Assembly (NCBI GenBank): GCA_045578725.1
Contig: JAZNKS010000105.1
Coordinates: 4,010 to 68,009 of the forward strand
Direction: 5' to 3'
Source: Flemingiibacterium sp045578725
GTDB taxonomy: Bacteria > Bacillota > Clostridia > Oscillospirales > CAG-272
Length of the DNA stretch: 64,000 nucleotides
Shown here: positions 32,838 through 41,516 of the stretch, one piece after another
Layout of the letters: each line of letters opens with the position of its first letter
Position numbering within the stretch: the first letter of the stretch is position 1
The notes under the pieces: generated by a model
What the model was told of the DNA's origin: nothing
What the model saw: the letters and a program-made list of their open reading frames with translations, nothing else
The model's database searches: none
Made by a program: the position numbers and the translations under genes

Positions 32838-34292
32838 TCAGCTCTTGCGCCATGTGGTCGGCGCAAACAGAAGCAGCAGGGGGAAGATTTCAAGTCTTCC
32901 GGCCAGCATGACAGCCGAAAGCAGCAGCTTGGTCGCGGTGTGCAGGAATCCGAAATTCGCCGCCGGTCCCACCGACCCAAGGCCCGGACCGATGTTGTTC
33001 AGGCAGGCGGCCACCGCGGTGAATCCGGTCACAAGATCGCACTCCTCCAGAATCTCCACCGCCAGGAACGCTCCGACGAAGAGAACTCCGTACACAATGA
33101 TAAAGGAAGTCGCGCCCCGTACCGTTTCATGATCCACTGCCTTGCCTTCCATCTTGACAGCAGCAACAGCGCGAGGATGGAGCATATATTTGATCTCACG
33201 CAATCCGGTTTTGACCAGCAGGATAACACGTCCGATCTTAATGCCGCCTGCGGTCGAGCCCGCGCAGGCACCGCTGAACATCAGCAGCACGAGAACCGCC
33301 TGTGACAGCGCCGGCCACTGATTGAAATCCGCCGTGGCAAAGCCGGTCGTTGTCATGATGGATGCCACCTGGAAGAAGGAATAGCGGATCGCCTCGGATA
33401 CGCTTCCGTACAGGCGGTAAATATCGACTGCAATAATGGTAGTGGCGCTCAAAAGCATCGCCAGATACCAATGCAGCTCCTCACTTTTGAACACCTGAAC
33501 CGCCTGTCCGAGCAGGATCATATAAAACAGGTTGAAATTGATGCCGAACAGCACCATGAAGATGCCGATGACATATTCGGCATACACGCTGTCATAGGCT
33601 CCGATGCCGGCATTGCGGATGCTGAAGCCACCGGTTCCGGCTGTGCCGAAGGCGTTGAGAAGGCTGTCAAAGAAGGGCATCCGTCCAATCAGCAGGAAGA
33701 CAACCAGTACAGCCGTCATGACAATGTAGATGCCGTACATAATCCGGGCGGTCTTGCTGATTTTGGAAACCAGCTTTCCGACCTTCGGGCCGGGGACCTC
33801 CGCGCGCATGACGTGCATCATCTTTCCCGAGCCTGTGCCCGCCTGCGGCAGGACCGCCATGACAAACACCAGTACCCCCATGCCGCCGATCCAATGGGTA
33901 AAGCTCCGCCAGAATAAGATCCCCTTCCCGAGCGATTCCACGTCCGAAAGGATGCTTGCACCCGTGGTTGTGAAGCCGGACACCGTTTCAAACAGCGCAT
34001 CCGCGTAGGATGGGACCCATCCGCCGATCACAAAGGGAAGCGCACCGATCAGCGAGAGCAGGATCCAGGCAAGTCCGACGGTGACAAAGCCCTCTCTGGC
34101 AAAAAAGGTTGATTCAGCCGGCTTGCGGAGAGTCAGCAGCGTTCCGGCAAGGATGGCGCCCCCCGCCGGACCCATGAAGGCAATCAGCGGATCCTCGCCG
34201 TAAATCAGCATACAGATCACCGAAGGCAGCATCAGAATTCCCTCGATGCGGACGATCTGGCCGATCAGATAAGCTATCATTCTGTAATTCAT
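32838..34292 (-). CDS. trkH: Trk/Ktr-type potassium uptake membrane subunit
   Basis: The 484-residue membrane protein has the four pore-loop repeats of TrkH/KtrB, including SGFTTTGASIL, GTAGTGGFSIRNAG, MTTTGFATADFNQWP and LNNIGPGLGSVGP, each centred on a selectivity glycine. It forms the ion channel part of the Trk potassium uptake system, gated by the TrkA ring. ATG 34292 fits a GAGGCTGAG ribosome site and lies 10 bases after the trkA stop; a longer frame from 34358 would overlap trkA. Length matches TrkH rather than the shorter KtrB. Confidence 0.94.
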   Translation of the reverse strand: MNYRMIAYLIGQIVRIEGILMLPSVICMLIYGEDPLIAFMGPAGGAILAGTLLTLRKPAESTFFAREGFVTVGLAWILLSLIGALPFVIGGWVPSYADALFETVSGFTTTGASILSDVESLGKGILFWRSFTHWIGGMGVLVFVMAVLPQAGTGSGKMMHVMRAEVPGPKVGKLVSKISKTARIMYGIYIVMTAVLVVFLLIGRMPFFDSLLNAFGTAGTGGFSIRNAGIGAYDSVYAEYVIGIFMVLFGINFNLFYMILLGQAVQVFKSEELHWYLAMLLSATTIIAVDIYRLYGSVSEAIRYSFFQVASIMTTTGFATADFNQWPALSQAVLVLLMFSGACAGSTAGGIKIGRVILLVKTGLREIKYMLHPRAVAAVKMEGKAVDHETVRGATSFIIVYGVLFVGAFLAVEILEECDLVTGFTAVAACLNNIGPGLGSVGPAANFGFLHTATKLLLSAVMLAGRLEIFPLLLLFAPTTWRKS

Positions 34293-34302
34293 CGTCTCAG
34301 CC

Positions 34303-35658
34303 TCATTCGATAATATCTTCCAGGCTGTCCAGCATCGCTTCGCTTTCGGCAACGACAATCACGCTGTCCCCGGCCTCGATGGTATCCGAGCCGTGCGGAT
34401 AAATGACCTTCGTTCCCCGGATGATACAGCCCAGCAGAAGATTCTTTTTCAGCTTCATATCTTTCAGCGGCACGCCGAGGGAAACAAAACCCTCATCCGC
34501 CGCAAATTCCAGAACCTCGGCCTTGTCATCCATAATGGTATACAACGTCTGAACTCCGCTTCCGGATGAATTGCCGATACCGCGCACATAACGAAGGATA
34601 TAGTCTGCTGTCAGGCTCTTGGGCGACACCACGCACTCAAGTCCGATCGATTCCAGCATCTTGATCATATTCAGCCGGTTGACCTTGGTGATAACCTTGG
34701 CCACCTTGCGGCTTTCCGAAAACAGGGAGATGATGATATTCTCCTCGTCCACACCGGTCAGCGACACCGTGGCATCCACCGTATCCACGCCCTCCTCCAG
34801 GAGAACATCGCTGTCCGTGCCGTCCGCATGAATCACGGTCGCCTTCGGCAGCTGCTCTGCCAGAAAATGAGCACGTTCCTCGTCAATCTCGATAATCTTG
34901 ACCCGGATTCCCATGCCCAGCAGCTCCCGCGCCAGAAAATAGGAGATCTTGCCGCCGCCGATCAGCATGACGCTTCGGATCGGCTTGATGGCCGTTCCCA
35001 GCCGGACGAAATTCACAAGCTCGGTGTGCGGCGCCGTGACATGAATGACATCCTCCGCCTCCAATACGAAATCGCCGGACGGAATCGTGACGGTATCGCC
35101 TCTGCGCACCGCACAGATCAGCAAATTGACCTTGTAGCGGCTGCGGAGCTCGGACAGACGGCATCCGCAGAGCGGATTGCCCGGCGAAAGCTTCAGCTCG
35201 GCCAGATCGACCCGGCCCTTGGCAAAGGTTTCGACCTTCAGCGCCTCCGGCAGCTGGATGATGCGGACAATCTCGTGAGCGGCATCCGCCTCCGGATTGA
35301 CCGTCATCGACAGGCCGAAATCGCGGCGCATCCGATGGGTCTGCGCGCTGTATTCGGGATCGCGCACCCGTGCAATGGTATGCCGGGCGCCCATCTTCCG
35401 CGCGACCATGCAGCTGAGAATATTCAGCTCGTCCGATGCGGTAACGGCGATCAGAAGATCCGCCTTCGCGGCACCGGCCTCCTCCAGAACCGTGTGGCTG
35501 GCACCGTTTCCGGTGATTGCCATCACGTCATATTTATTGACGATACTTTCTGTGACTCCGGGATCGTTATCAACGATCACCAGATCGTGTCCTTCCTCGG
35601 ATATGCAGTCCGCCAGCTGCTCGCCGACCTTGCCGCATCCGACAATTACAATATACAT
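34303..35658 (-). CDS. trkA: Trk potassium uptake NAD-binding regulatory subunit
   Basis: The 451-residue cytoplasmic protein has two RCK units, each a Rossmann NAD domain followed by a TrkA-C domain. The first begins MYIVIVGCGKVGEQLADCIS. The second, at about residue 230, contains SVMLIGGGKISYFLARELLG. A double-RCK length is usual for TrkA, whereas KtrA has one. It binds the TrkH dimer and couples potassium flux to nucleotides. ATG 35658 is chosen because the Rossmann strand starts at once and GGTGGG lies upstream; the frame extends 41 codons further through the promoter. Confidence 0.95.
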   Translation of the reverse strand: MYIVIVGCGKVGEQLADCISEEGHDLVIVDNDPGVTESIVNKYDVMAITGNGASHTVLEEAGAAKADLLIAVTASDELNILSCMVARKMGARHTIARVRDPEYSAQTHRMRRDFGLSMTVNPEADAAHEIVRIIQLPEALKVETFAKGRVDLAELKLSPGNPLCGCRLSELRSRYKVNLLICAVRRGDTVTIPSGDFVLEAEDVIHVTAPHTELVNFVRLGTAIKPIRSVMLIGGGKISYFLARELLGMGIRVKIIEIDEERAHFLAEQLPKATVIHADGTDSDVLLEEGVDTVDATVSLTGVDEENIIISLFSESRKVAKVITKVNRLNMIKMLESIGLECVVSPKSLTADYILRYVRGIGNSSGSGVQTLYTIMDDKAEVLEFAADEGFVSLGVPLKDMKLKKNLLLGCIIRGTKVIYPHGSDTIEAGDSVIVVAESEAMLDSLEDIIE

Positions 35659-35689
35659 TTTCAAACCCACCATTTCTTCGGTTTCTATT

Positions 35690-35718
35690 ATTTTAACACA
35701 ATTCCCTTCAAAAAGCAA
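35690..35718 (-). promoter_or_regulatory. Promoter of trkA-trkH
   Basis: On the minus strand TTGCTT (35713-35718) and TAAAAT (35690-35695) have a 17-base spacer. It is divergent from the promoter of the YtrA-type regulator. Confidence 0.6.
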
Positions 35719-35769
35719 CTGCCTTTGCAAACAATCTGTGAATAATCTGCCATATTTTTCAGAAAGGGC

Positions 35770-35798
35770 TTGACAGATCATTATGCGTATGATATCAT
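35770..35798 (+). promoter_or_regulatory. Promoter of the YtrA-type regulator / ABC exporter operon
   Basis: TTGACA (35770-35775) and TATCAT (35793-35798) are 17 bases apart. A matching operator starts six bases after the -10 box. Confidence 0.85.
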
Positions 35799-35803
35799 AT
35801 AGC

Positions 35804-35824
35804 TGTACTATAACAAGTAATACA
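35804..35824 (+). promoter_or_regulatory. YtrA-type operator
   Basis: TGTACTA and TAATACA form a 7-base inverted repeat (6 of 7 matched) around TAACAAG. It lies on the expected transcription start, so a bound dimer would block initiation. This shape resembles operators of YtrA-subfamily GntR repressors, and the first gene of the operon encodes one, so autorepression is likely. Confidence 0.7.
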
Positions 35825-35851
35825 GTCGATCAGACAGAAAGGAAACCGATT

Positions 35852-36229
35852 ATGGGCGCCATAACCGTCGACACACGGGACCGCAAACCAATCTGGGAGC
35901 AGCTGGTATCCAACATCAAATCGCTGGTACTGCGGGGCATCCTCAAGCCGGACGAACAGCTCCCCAGCGTGCGGGCGCTGGCCGGCGAGCTTGCCATCAA
36001 TCCCAACACCATCCAGAAAGCGTACGCCGAGCTGGAGCGGCAGGGCATCATTTGCTCCCTTCCCGGCCGCGGCAGCTTCATCACCGGCAGCATCGATGAG
36101 CTGACCCGCATCCGCCGCCAGCGGATCTTTGAAGAACTGGAGATCTGCCTGAAAAAAGCGCAGGAAGCCGGGATCATCCGGGAAGAAATTATGGAAGCTG
36201 CCGAAAAAATCTACGGAGGACAGAAATGA
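35852..36229 (+). CDS. GntR-family transcriptional regulator, YtrA subfamily
   Basis: The 125-residue protein is a short GntR regulator: a winged HTH (QLPSVRALAGELAINPNTIQ, then KAYAELERQGIICSLPGRGS) and only a small helical C-terminus, with no ligand-binding domain. This is typical of the YtrA subgroup, which controls neighbouring ABC exporter genes often induced by cell-wall stress. ATG 35852 fits AGAAAGGAA upstream; a longer frame from 35783 would start inside the promoter. Its last four bases overlap the start of the ATPase gene (ATGA). Confidence 0.9.
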   Translation: MGAITVDTRDRKPIWEQLVSNIKSLVLRGILKPDEQLPSVRALAGELAINPNTIQKAYAELERQGIICSLPGRGSFITGSIDELTRIRRQRIFEELEICLKKAQEAGIIREEIMEAAEKIYGGQK

Positions 36230-37125
36230 TTGCGATTGAAAATGTATCCATGACATACGGTAATGTCCGATCGCTGGATCAGGTCAGCGCCGTCATCCGG
36301 GACGGCTCGATCTTCGGTCTGATCGGATCGAACGGATCGGGCAAATCCACGCTGCTGCGCATTATGTGCGGCGTTATCCGGCCGGACAGCGGAACCGTTT
36401 TGTATGATGGCGAGTCCGTCTGGGAAAATGATCTCAAAAAGCAGGAGATCCTCTATCTGTCCGATGAGCAGTTTTTCCTGCCGCACAGCACGATCAACGA
36501 TATGAAGCGCTTCTACAAAAGCGTGTATACCGGCTTTTCGGAGGAAACCTTCAAAAAGCTCCGCGGCATCTTCACCCTTGACTGCGACCGCAAGATCAAC
36601 ACCTTCTCCAAAGGTATGAAAAAGCAGGCGGCGGTCATGCTGGCTCTTGCCTCCCGCCCGCGCGTTCTTCTGTGCGATGAAACCTTCGATGGCCTGGATC
36701 CGGTCATCCGCCAGCTGGTCAAGCGGATACTGGCCGAGGAATCGGCCGAAAGCGGGATGACGACCATCATCGCCTCGCACAATCTCCGGGAAATGGAGGA
36801 TATCTGCGACACAGTGGCTCTGCTCCACAAGGGCGACCTGCTCTTCTCCCGGGAGCTGGATGACATGAAGCTCGCCATTCACAAGGTGCAGGCCATCTTC
36901 GAGGGCGAATTCGATGTCGGAAAGCTGGCCGATCTTAAAATTATCGGATATGAGCGCCGCGGCAGTCTTGTCACCTTTGTGGCACGCGGCGAGGCCGATG
37001 AAATCCGTGATGCCATGCAGGAAAAGGCACCCACATTCTTTGAAATGATCCCCCTCACCCTGGAGGAAATCTTCATCAGCGAAATGGAGGAAAAAGGCTA
37101 TGACTTCAGCAAACTTGTCTACTGA
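36226..37125 (+). CDS. ABC transporter ATP-binding protein (YtrB-like)
   Basis: The 299-residue ATPase has Walker A GSNGSGKST (34-42), the signature region FSKGMKKQAAVMLALA and Walker B VLLCDETFDGLD with the catalytic Glu. The H-loop is in IIASHN. Its C-terminal extension of about 80 residues is common in exporters of the Ytr/Bcr type. It is translationally coupled to the regulator by an ATGA overlap and to the permease by a 26-base overlap, so the three form one unit. Likely an exporter or cell-envelope stress transporter; the substrate is unknown. Confidence 0.92.
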   Translation: MIAIENVSMTYGNVRSLDQVSAVIRDGSIFGLIGSNGSGKSTLLRIMCGVIRPDSGTVLYDGESVWENDLKKQEILYLSDEQFFLPHSTINDMKRFYKSVYTGFSEETFKKLRGIFTLDCDRKINTFSKGMKKQAAVMLALASRPRVLLCDETFDGLDPVIRQLVKRILAEESAESGMTTIIASHNLREMEDICDTVALLHKGDLLFSRELDDMKLAIHKVQAIFEGEFDVGKLADLKIIGYERRGSLVTFVARGEADEIRDAMQEKAPTFFEMIPLTLEEIFISEMEEKGYDFSKLVY

Positions 37126-39235
37126 GCGCACCGCCCGTCCCAAAGCTCCGTTTGGCTGGCTGTTCGGCTTCACCCTGCGTCAGCACTGGACAACCGCGCT
37201 GCTGTATTCCATTATTTTCTTCTTCGTTCTGCCGGTTCCGGTACTGATGGTGCTGACCGAATTCCGTGACAGCTCCCGCTATCCGAACAATCTGATCAAC
37301 GATCTCACCGATTGGAGCGAATACATCCGCTATGCCACTACCCCCATTCTCTCCGTGCTGGCTATCATCATGGCGATCGTCCTCTTTCAGTATCTGAAGA
37401 ACAAGGTGTCGGTGGACTTCTATCATTCCCTCCCGCTGAAGCGGGATCGGCTGTACATCAATCAGCTGGCCTCCGGCGCGCTGATTCTGGCCGTACCGTT
37501 TTTCGTCATGCTCCTTTTCACCGGCATTCTCATCGCCGTCAACGGGGTGATGACCGGCGAAATCCTTTATAATATGCTGATCGTCCTGCGGGATACCCTG
37601 CTGTACGCGCTGCTCTTCTATTCCATCGGAACGCTGGTGGGCATGGTCTGCGGCCTCAGCTTTGTTCAGCTTCTGCTGACGCTGGTTGCCCTCTTCATTC
37701 TGCCGGCCATCCATGCGGTAACGGTTCTTTATCTCGATATTTTCGTTGAGAATATGTGGACGGACTGGTACTTCAATGCCGATCTCTTCCGCACCCTCTC
37801 ACCGGTGCTTAAGTTCTTCATCGATCTTGCCGAGGAAGGTGAGCTTCTGCGTATCGCCGATCTGATTCTCTTCCCGCTTATTTCGGCAGCCCTGCTGGTC
37901 GGCGGATACTTTGTCTACCGCTATCGCAGGAGTGAGCGCGCCGGCACACCGGTGGTCTTCCCGCTGCTGGGCTCCGTCATTAAGTACATCCTGGTCTATC
38001 TCGGCACGCTGCTCGGCTCCCTGCTCTTCTATTACATCACAGACAGCCTCTTCTGGACCATCTTCGGTATGGTCTGCGGCGGTCTGCTGGTCTTCATGCT
38101 GGCCAACACCATTCTGTTCAAGACGGCCAAGGCCATGTTCAAGGGTTGGAAGCACCTCTGCATCTGGGGCGCAATCGCCGCTGTCGCCTTCCTTATCCTC
38201 CTTACCAATGCCTTCGGCATCAACGATTATGTCCCCACCCCCGGCAATCTCTCCCGCGTGGAGGTTTCCTTCGGCTATTCCGGTGCCGGCCCGCTGACCT
38301 TCCGCGATTCGGATGTCATGAAGGCCGTCCGCAATGTCTACCTCGAGGGGCTCCGGGTTTCAAATGATCCCTTCGACTGGAAGGAAGAAAACACCGTGGA
38401 AATTGCTCCTGTCGATATGGAGGTCTACGAATACGAATACCGGTACTTAGATGAATCCATCCGCATGGAGGTGGTCTTCTATCCGAAATTCGGCCTGCCT
38501 GTGGCAAAGAGCCTCTGGATCTACGAAACCGCCGATGCGATCGACGATTTCCGGATCATTCTGGACAGCGATGAATTCGAAGCGCAAATTCAGAAGCATC
38601 TGAACGATCATCTCGACTGGAGCAGCAGCCGCGCACGGCTCTCGCTTGATGCCATGAGCCTCTCCATCAAGGACAACGCGATGATTATCGATTCCATCGA
38701 CAACTATACCACCCGCGAGGCAACGCCCGAGGCCCTGCGCCTGCTGGAATCGCTGAAGAAGGATTACACCGATATCGGCTTTGACACCTTCCAGAAGAAT
38801 GTGGTCGGCGAAGTCAGCCTGCGCAATGACTCCTATGACTATGTTTATCTGCCGATTATGCTCGACATGAACAACACCCTGCCGATCATCCGGAATCTCG
38901 GCCTGTCCGAAACCGATTTCGGTACGTTCACCGATCTGATTTTGGCGGCGGTGGATAAAATCACCGTCACCGACCGCGAGACCGGTCAGTCGCTGACCTT
39001 CCAAAAGGAAAGCGAGCTCCGTCAGATTCTGGATCATACCCGGTATCCGATCAGTTCCTTCAACGGATTCTCCTTCGCCTTTACCGAGTCCCGGTATACC
39101 GTAACCTATGCCATCAAGGCAAAGAATTACAACCACCGCGTGGACGACGGCTCTGTTCCGGATGCCAGCCTCTGCCAGACCCGCTTCTTTATCGATCAGG
39201 TTCCCGCCTTCATCACCGAAGCCTTCGGCAAGTAA
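37100..39235 (+). CDS. Large ABC transporter permease with C-terminal extracellular domain (YtrC/DUF6449-like)
   Basis: The 711-residue protein has one span near residue 35, further spans at about 80-100, 120-150, 170-210 and 240-270, and others to about 375. The remaining roughly 330 residues are soluble and rich in Asp, Tyr and Val (EEENTVEIAPVDMEVYEYEY and later). That tail resembles the DUF6449 domain I recall in Clostridia permeases partnered with YtrA regulators. It is the membrane part of the exporter. The start at 37100 overlaps the ATPase gene, with GGAGG inside that gene serving as ribosome site. A terminator follows at 39264. Confidence 0.8.
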   Translation: MTSANLSTERTARPKAPFGWLFGFTLRQHWTTALLYSIIFFFVLPVPVLMVLTEFRDSSRYPNNLINDLTDWSEYIRYATTPILSVLAIIMAIVLFQYLKNKVSVDFYHSLPLKRDRLYINQLASGALILAVPFFVMLLFTGILIAVNGVMTGEILYNMLIVLRDTLLYALLFYSIGTLVGMVCGLSFVQLLLTLVALFILPAIHAVTVLYLDIFVENMWTDWYFNADLFRTLSPVLKFFIDLAEEGELLRIADLILFPLISAALLVGGYFVYRYRRSERAGTPVVFPLLGSVIKYILVYLGTLLGSLLFYYITDSLFWTIFGMVCGGLLVFMLANTILFKTAKAMFKGWKHLCIWGAIAAVAFLILLTNAFGINDYVPTPGNLSRVEVSFGYSGAGPLTFRDSDVMKAVRNVYLEGLRVSNDPFDWKEENTVEIAPVDMEVYEYEYRYLDESIRMEVVFYPKFGLPVAKSLWIYETADAIDDFRIILDSDEFEAQIQKHLNDHLDWSSSRARLSLDAMSLSIKDNAMIIDSIDNYTTREATPEALRLLESLKKDYTDIGFDTFQKNVVGEVSLRNDSYDYVYLPIMLDMNNTLPIIRNLGLSETDFGTFTDLILAAVDKITVTDRETGQSLTFQKESELRQILDHTRYPISSFNGFSFAFTESRYTVTYAIKAKNYNHRVDDGSVPDASLCQTRFFIDQVPAFITEAFGK

Positions 39236-39263
39236 GCCGGCCGCAAAACAGCCAATAACCCGC

Positions 39264-39300
39264 AAAGTCCCGGCTTCCGTACGAAAGCCGGGACTTTATT
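39264..39300 (+). terminator. Terminator of the YtrA-ABC operon
   Basis: AAAGTCCCGGCTT pairs perfectly with AAGCCGGGACTTT around an eight-base loop, followed by a weak T-rich stretch. Confidence 0.8.
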
Positions 39301-39384
39301 CATCATTTATTCACAATAATGGCGATTATTTCACGGGAATCCCCCGCGAAATTTTAATTTTGTTCACTCATTTTTTTGCAGATG

Positions 39385-39393
39385 TGATATAAT
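39385..39393 (+). promoter_or_regulatory. Extended -10 promoter of ispD
   Basis: TGATATAAT gives an extended -10 element (TGn then TATAAT at 39388-39393); no good -35 box is present. Transcription would start near 39400, which rules out the ATG at 39395 as the ispD start. Confidence 0.6.
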
Positions 39394-39430
39394 AATGGTA
39401 ACGAATATGCGTCAAAGGATGAATTCACAT

Positions 39431-40207
39431 ATGCAGATCAGTGCAAAAGAAATTGCTTCTCTGGTACGGACCCTGTCAAGGACTGCCGATCAGCCGCATT
39501 TCACCTCCGCCATTATCGCCGCCGCCGGACAGGGCCGACGGATGGGCGGTACCGACGGCATCACCAAGCAGCAGCTGGAGCTGTGCGGGATGCCGGTCAT
39601 TGTCCGCACGCTGAAAGCCTTTCAGGACTGCCCGCTGATCGACGAGATCATCGTCGTCGCGCTGGCTCCGGAAATCCCGATGTACGAGGACTACCGGAAG
39701 AAATGGAAGCTGGACAAGATCACCGCCGTCACTCCCGGCGGCGATACCCGTCAGGAATCCGTCCGCCTCGGATTTGAGAAAATCGATGAGCGCTCGGAAT
39801 TTGTTGCCATTCATGACGGCGCCCGCTGTCTGATCACCGGCGAAAACATCGAAGCGGTGGTCCGCGAGGCTTATCGGCGGGGTGCCGCAACCGCCGCCAC
39901 CCGTGCCAGCGATACCGTCAAGCGTGCCGATTCCAAGGGCTTTATCGAGGAAACGATCGACCGCGAAACGCTCTGGTTTGCGCAGACACCGCAGGTCTTC
40001 AAGACCGAGCTTTACCGTGCAGCCGCCTATGTCGCGCTTGACGAAGGCTTTACGGCCACCGATGACAATTCGCTGGCCGAGCATATCGGCTATGCCGTGA
40101 AGCTGGTTGACTGCGGTCACGAGAATATCAAGATCACCACGCCCTCCGACCTTGCCATCGCCGAGGTCGTCCTCCGTCAGAGAGAAAAAAAGGATCGGGA
40201 GAATTAA
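39431..40207 (+). CDS. ispD: 2-C-methyl-D-erythritol 4-phosphate cytidylyltransferase
   Basis: The 258-residue enzyme transfers CMP to methylerythritol phosphate in the MEP route to isoprenoids. The nucleotide-binding loop is IIAAAGQGRRMGG with KQQLELCGMPVIVRTLKAF downstream. Other family motifs are VAIHDGARCLIT, ASDTVKRAD, WFAQTPQVFKTELYRAA and TATDDNSLAEHIG. About 30 residues precede the core, longer than usual, so one of the in-frame ATGs was chosen by AAAGGA at 39414-39419 and by the promoter position. No ispF is adjacent. The stop lies within the stem of a hairpin that ends the opposing small gene. Confidence 0.93.
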   Translation: MQISAKEIASLVRTLSRTADQPHFTSAIIAAAGQGRRMGGTDGITKQQLELCGMPVIVRTLKAFQDCPLIDEIIVVALAPEIPMYEDYRKKWKLDKITAVTPGGDTRQESVRLGFEKIDERSEFVAIHDGARCLITGENIEAVVREAYRRGAATAATRASDTVKRADSKGFIEETIDRETLWFAQTPQVFKTELYRAAAYVALDEGFTATDDNSLAEHIGYAVKLVDCGHENIKITTPSDLAIAEVVLRQREKKDREN

Positions 40208-40219
40208 CTCTCCCGATCC
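40192..40219 (-). terminator. Terminator of the Asn/Gln-rich small gene
   Basis: GGATCGGGAGA pairs perfectly with TCTCCCGATCC around six bases. On the minus strand it is followed by seven T, 17 bases after the stop of the 54-residue gene. The stem also contains the ispD stop codon, so it may serve both transcripts. Confidence 0.85.
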
Positions 40220-40235
40220 CCTCCGGATTCCCGCT

Positions 40236-40400
40236 TCAGAATTGCTCCTGCTGACTTCTGCGGTTTTCCGCGCGGTCGGATTCACGGCTGTTCTTATTCT
40301 GCCGGTTGTCCGGATTCTGATTCTGGGTCTGGTTCTGGCCCGGATTGGAATTCTTACCGGGATTCTGCTTGTTCGTATTCTTTTCGTTGCTGTACATCAT
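40236..40400 (-). CDS. Small Asn/Gln-rich hydrophilic protein, possibly spore-related
   Basis: The 54-residue product (MMYSNEKNTNKQNPGKNSNP and on) is almost wholly Asn, Gln, Ser, Lys, Arg and Pro, with no hydrophobic core, and is surely disordered. It looks like a real gene because AAGGAG lies five bases before ATG 40400, an intrinsic terminator with a T run follows 17 bases after the stop, and a sigma-G-like promoter lies upstream. The NPGK/NPGQ wording recalls minor small acid-soluble spore proteins of the SspP/Tlp kind, but there is no clear family match. It faces ispD convergently and manA divergently. Function unknown. Confidence 0.65.
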   Translation of the reverse strand: MMYSNEKNTNKQNPGKNSNPGQNQTQNQNPDNRQNKNSRESDRAENRRSQQEQF

Positions 40401-40440
40401 TTGTACTCCTTCCCTCATCGCACAGGCGACGGATTCATCC

Positions 40441-40461
40441 GTAATTTCCTCGGGAAATTAC
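40441..40461. repeat. Perfect 9-base inverted repeat between two divergent genes
   Basis: GTAATTTCC and GGAAATTAC are separated by TCG. It lies in the leader of the 54-residue gene and upstream of manA, and could be an operator or an RNA hairpin. Confidence 0.55.
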
Positions 40462-40466
40462 AGAAC

Positions 40467-40496
40467 CAGTATTCACGCTTTCACGAAATCTTATTC
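40467..40496 (-). promoter_or_regulatory. Sigma-G-like promoter candidate for the small Asn/Gln-rich gene
   Basis: On the minus strand GAATA (40492-40496) and AATACTG (40467-40473) are 18 bases apart. The forespore sigma-G consensus is about GHATR-N18-CATWHTA; this matches all five -35 positions and five of seven -10 positions. No sigma-A promoter is evident here. Confidence 0.4.
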
Positions 40497-40513
40497 ATTT
40501 ATGCGAGGTAGCT

Positions 40514-41467
40514 ATGAAATATTATCCTATGAAACTCATCCCCGCCGTCAAGGAAATCATCTGGGGCGGTCAGAAGCTGAAGAACGATTACGGCAAGACG
40601 GCCGATTTTGACAAGCTCGCCGAAAGCTGGGAGCTTACCGTCCGGCCCGATGGCATGAACACCGTCGCAAACGGCGAGGCCGCCGGTCAGACACTGGAGG
40701 CATTCTTCGCCGCCCATCCCGATGCGCTCGGCAGCCGCGGTGCAGGAGAGCGCTTCCCTCTGCTGATCAAATTCATCGATGCCTGCGACCGTCTGTCGGT
40801 TCAGGTGCATCCGGCCGATGACTATGCGCTGAAAAATGAGAACGAATTCGGCAAGACCGAGATGTGGTACATCGTGGAGGCTGAGGAGGGCGCCCAACTT
40901 GTCTTCGGCGTCGAGAACTATACGCCCGAAGCCTTCGATGCGGCGATCCGCGAGGGCCGCGTTGAGGAAATGCTCCACAGTGTCACGGTTCACGCCGGCG
41001 ATGTCTATTTCATCCCCGCCGGTCTGGTCCATGCCATCGGCGCCGGGATCCTGATCTGCGAAATCCAGCAGAATTCCAATGTCACCTACCGCGTGTACGA
41101 CTACAACCGTCCCGGCAAGGACGGCAAGCCCCGCGAGCTTCATGTCGAAAAGGCCAAGCAGGTTATCGTGGACTACACACCCGAGGAAATCGAGCGGCTC
41201 CGCTTTGAGGCTGCTGACAAGCGGGATGACTCCCTTCTTGCCGCGTGCGGCAAGTTCACGGTCCGCAGGTATGCCGTCAACGGCGAGCAGAAGCTGACAG
41301 CCACATCCGAAAGCTTCCTCTCGCTGACCTTCACCGAAGGCGAAGGCCATATCCTGGCAGGCGGGGAAAGCTATCCGATCTGCAAGGGTGAAACCTGGCT
41401 GATTCCGGCCGGCCTCGGCGATTTCACCGTCAGCGGCCGCAATGTCTGCATCACGGCAGAGGTATAA
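40514..41467 (+). CDS. manA: Mannose-6-phosphate isomerase, class I
   Basis: The 317-residue cupin enzyme interconverts mannose-6-phosphate and fructose-6-phosphate. SVQVHPADDYALKNENEFGK and TEMWYIVEAEEGA carry the Gln, His and Glu zinc ligands, and the second His lies in GLVHAIGAGILICEIQQNS. YRVYDYNR is also a family motif. At about 317 residues it fits the short bacterial class I form. GAGGT precedes ATG 40514. It may feed mannose or fucose-derived sugars into metabolism; the downstream fucosidase operon is on the other strand. Confidence 0.93.
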   Translation: MKYYPMKLIPAVKEIIWGGQKLKNDYGKTADFDKLAESWELTVRPDGMNTVANGEAAGQTLEAFFAAHPDALGSRGAGERFPLLIKFIDACDRLSVQVHPADDYALKNENEFGKTEMWYIVEAEEGAQLVFGVENYTPEAFDAAIREGRVEEMLHSVTVHAGDVYFIPAGLVHAIGAGILICEIQQNSNVTYRVYDYNRPGKDGKPRELHVEKAKQVIVDYTPEEIERLRFEAADKRDDSLLAACGKFTVRRYAVNGEQKLTATSESFLSLTFTEGEGHILAGGESYPICKGETWLIPAGLGDFTVSGRNVCITAEV

Positions 41468-41478
41468 GCAATCATAAC

Positions 41479-41513
41479 AACCGGCCCGGCACGCGAAGTG
41501 CCGGGCCGGTTTG
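41479..41513 (+). terminator. Shared terminator between manA and the fucosidase gene
   Basis: AACCGGCCCGGCAC pairs with GTGCCGGGCCGGTT around GCGAA, followed by T-rich sequence. It lies between converging genes and can serve both strands. Confidence 0.85.
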
Positions 41514-41516
41514 TCT

